From: JACCVL01 sp038232655
GTDB taxonomy: Bacteria > Actinomycetota > Actinomycetes > Propionibacteriales > Nocardioidaceae
Direction of reading: 5' to 3'
DNA length: 38,594 bases
Assembly: GCA_038232655.1 (NCBI GenBank)
Contig: JBBSNM010000015.1
Coordinates: forward strand, 1-38,594
Shown: positions 38,435-38,594 of the stretch, in pieces
Position numbering within the stretch: the first letter of the stretch is position 1
How the letters are laid out: the number at the start of each line of letters is the position of its first letter
The notes under the pieces: model-generated
Told to the model about the DNA's origin: nothing
The model's database searches: none
The model's input: only the letters and a program-made list of their open reading frames with translations
Translations under genes and position numbers: made by a program

Positions 38435-38594
38435 TCAGGGGGTTGTCTTGTCGGTGAACCGCTGCCGCGCCGCTTGCCGAGATACGCCCAGGGCTACGGC
38501 GATCTGGTTCCAAGACCTGCCGTGCGCCCGGGCGACTTCAACGCTTTCCCGCAACCGGGCTTCGTCGGAGCGCACTGCCTCGGAGATCGCAGCG
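38435..38594 (-). CDS. Helix-turn-helix DNA-binding protein (partial, C-terminal)
   Basis: Runs off the window edge; 52 residues are visible. The sequence contains ISEAVRSDEARLRESVEVAR then HGRSWNQIAVALGVSRQAAR followed by QRF. The helix-turn-helix (WNQIAVALGVSRQAARQRF) resembles region-4-like or Fis/Trp-repressor-like motifs found in small actinobacterial DNA-binding proteins. The stop is TGA at 38437-38435. Nothing can be said about the N-terminal part. Confidence 0.75.
   Translation of the reverse strand, partial: AAISEAVRSDEARLRESVEVARAHGRSWNQIAVALGVSRQAARQRFTDKTTP

Noticed and set aside
1..38594. CRISPR arrays, insertion sequences or prophage genes
   Set aside because: No regularly spaced repeats, transposase, integrase or phage structural genes were recognised; the repeats seen are isolated palindromes.

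Overview
The window is very GC-rich, uses GTG starts freely and packs its operons with 4-base ATGA/GTGA overlaps. Several genes look leaderless: a TANNNT -10 box sits 5-8 nt before the start codon. Together with the gene families present (PhoX/DUF839, PadR-DUF1707, VapBC modules, heliorhodopsin, ZAS-type anti-sigma), this points to a chromosome of a high-GC actinobacterium. I cannot name the genus.

Region 1 (1-10.9 kb) looks like one redox/transport locus. A minus-strand operon (TlpA-like thiol-disulfide lipoprotein, DUF3179 lipoprotein, DoxX/DoxD-like membrane protein) diverges from an ECF sigma factor, its HxxxCxxC anti-sigma factor and a MerA/Lpd-like FAD disulfide oxidoreductase. Next come a CDP-alcohol phosphatidyltransferase-family protein and a TVP38/TMEM64 membrane protein, divergent from a YnjB-type ABC importer (binding protein, two permeases, ATPase). 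An AhpD-like carboxymuconolactone-decarboxylase protein follows. The content matches the uncharacterised E. coli ydjXYZ-ynjABCD(E)F set. Four intergenic sites read GGGAA(T/C/G)-N18/19-GTT, the architecture of SigR/SigH-type promoters. They precede the TlpA operon, the sigma operon, the ABC operon and the AhpD-like gene. I infer that the local sigma factor drives the locus as a thiol-stress regulon.

Region 2 (10.9-15.7 kb) holds a heliorhodopsin with all its hallmark residues (H38, H95, E122, K256), then a membrane protein, a large membrane histidine kinase and its NarL-type regulator. No retinal synthesis genes lie in the window.

Region 3 (15.7-20.9 kb) has a VapBC-type module, an orphan NarL regulator whose kinase survives only as a C-terminal stub, a solitary PIN toxin where the rest of the kinase should be, a Tat-exported PhoX-family phosphatase, a conserved helical protein of unknown function and palindromic intergenic elements.

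Region 4 (20.9-27.6 kb) has a GbsR/MarR regulator divergent from an ABC-2 exporter with a shared palindromic operator, an unknown protein, xylose isomerase preceded by a coupled upstream mini-ORF, a DUF72 protein and a secreted M14 carboxypeptidase.

Region 5 (27.8-33.7 kb) has a cell-surface polymer operon (IspD/TarI-like cytidylyltransferase, CDP-glycerol glycerophosphotransferase-like enzyme, flippase) divergent from a G6PDH-like gene. Two broken genes follow: the C-terminal part of an NAD-dependent epimerase and a frameshifted MOSC protein.

Region 6 (33.9-38.6 kb) has an SRPBCC protein, PadR-DUF1707, an aldo/keto reductase, a SnoaL-like protein, an alpha/beta-hydrolase remnant, a second VapBC module, a tRNA-Arg 3'-end-like sequence and the end of an HTH protein. 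The far end looks like an integration scar. No CRISPR array, rRNA, complete tRNA or insertion sequence was seen.
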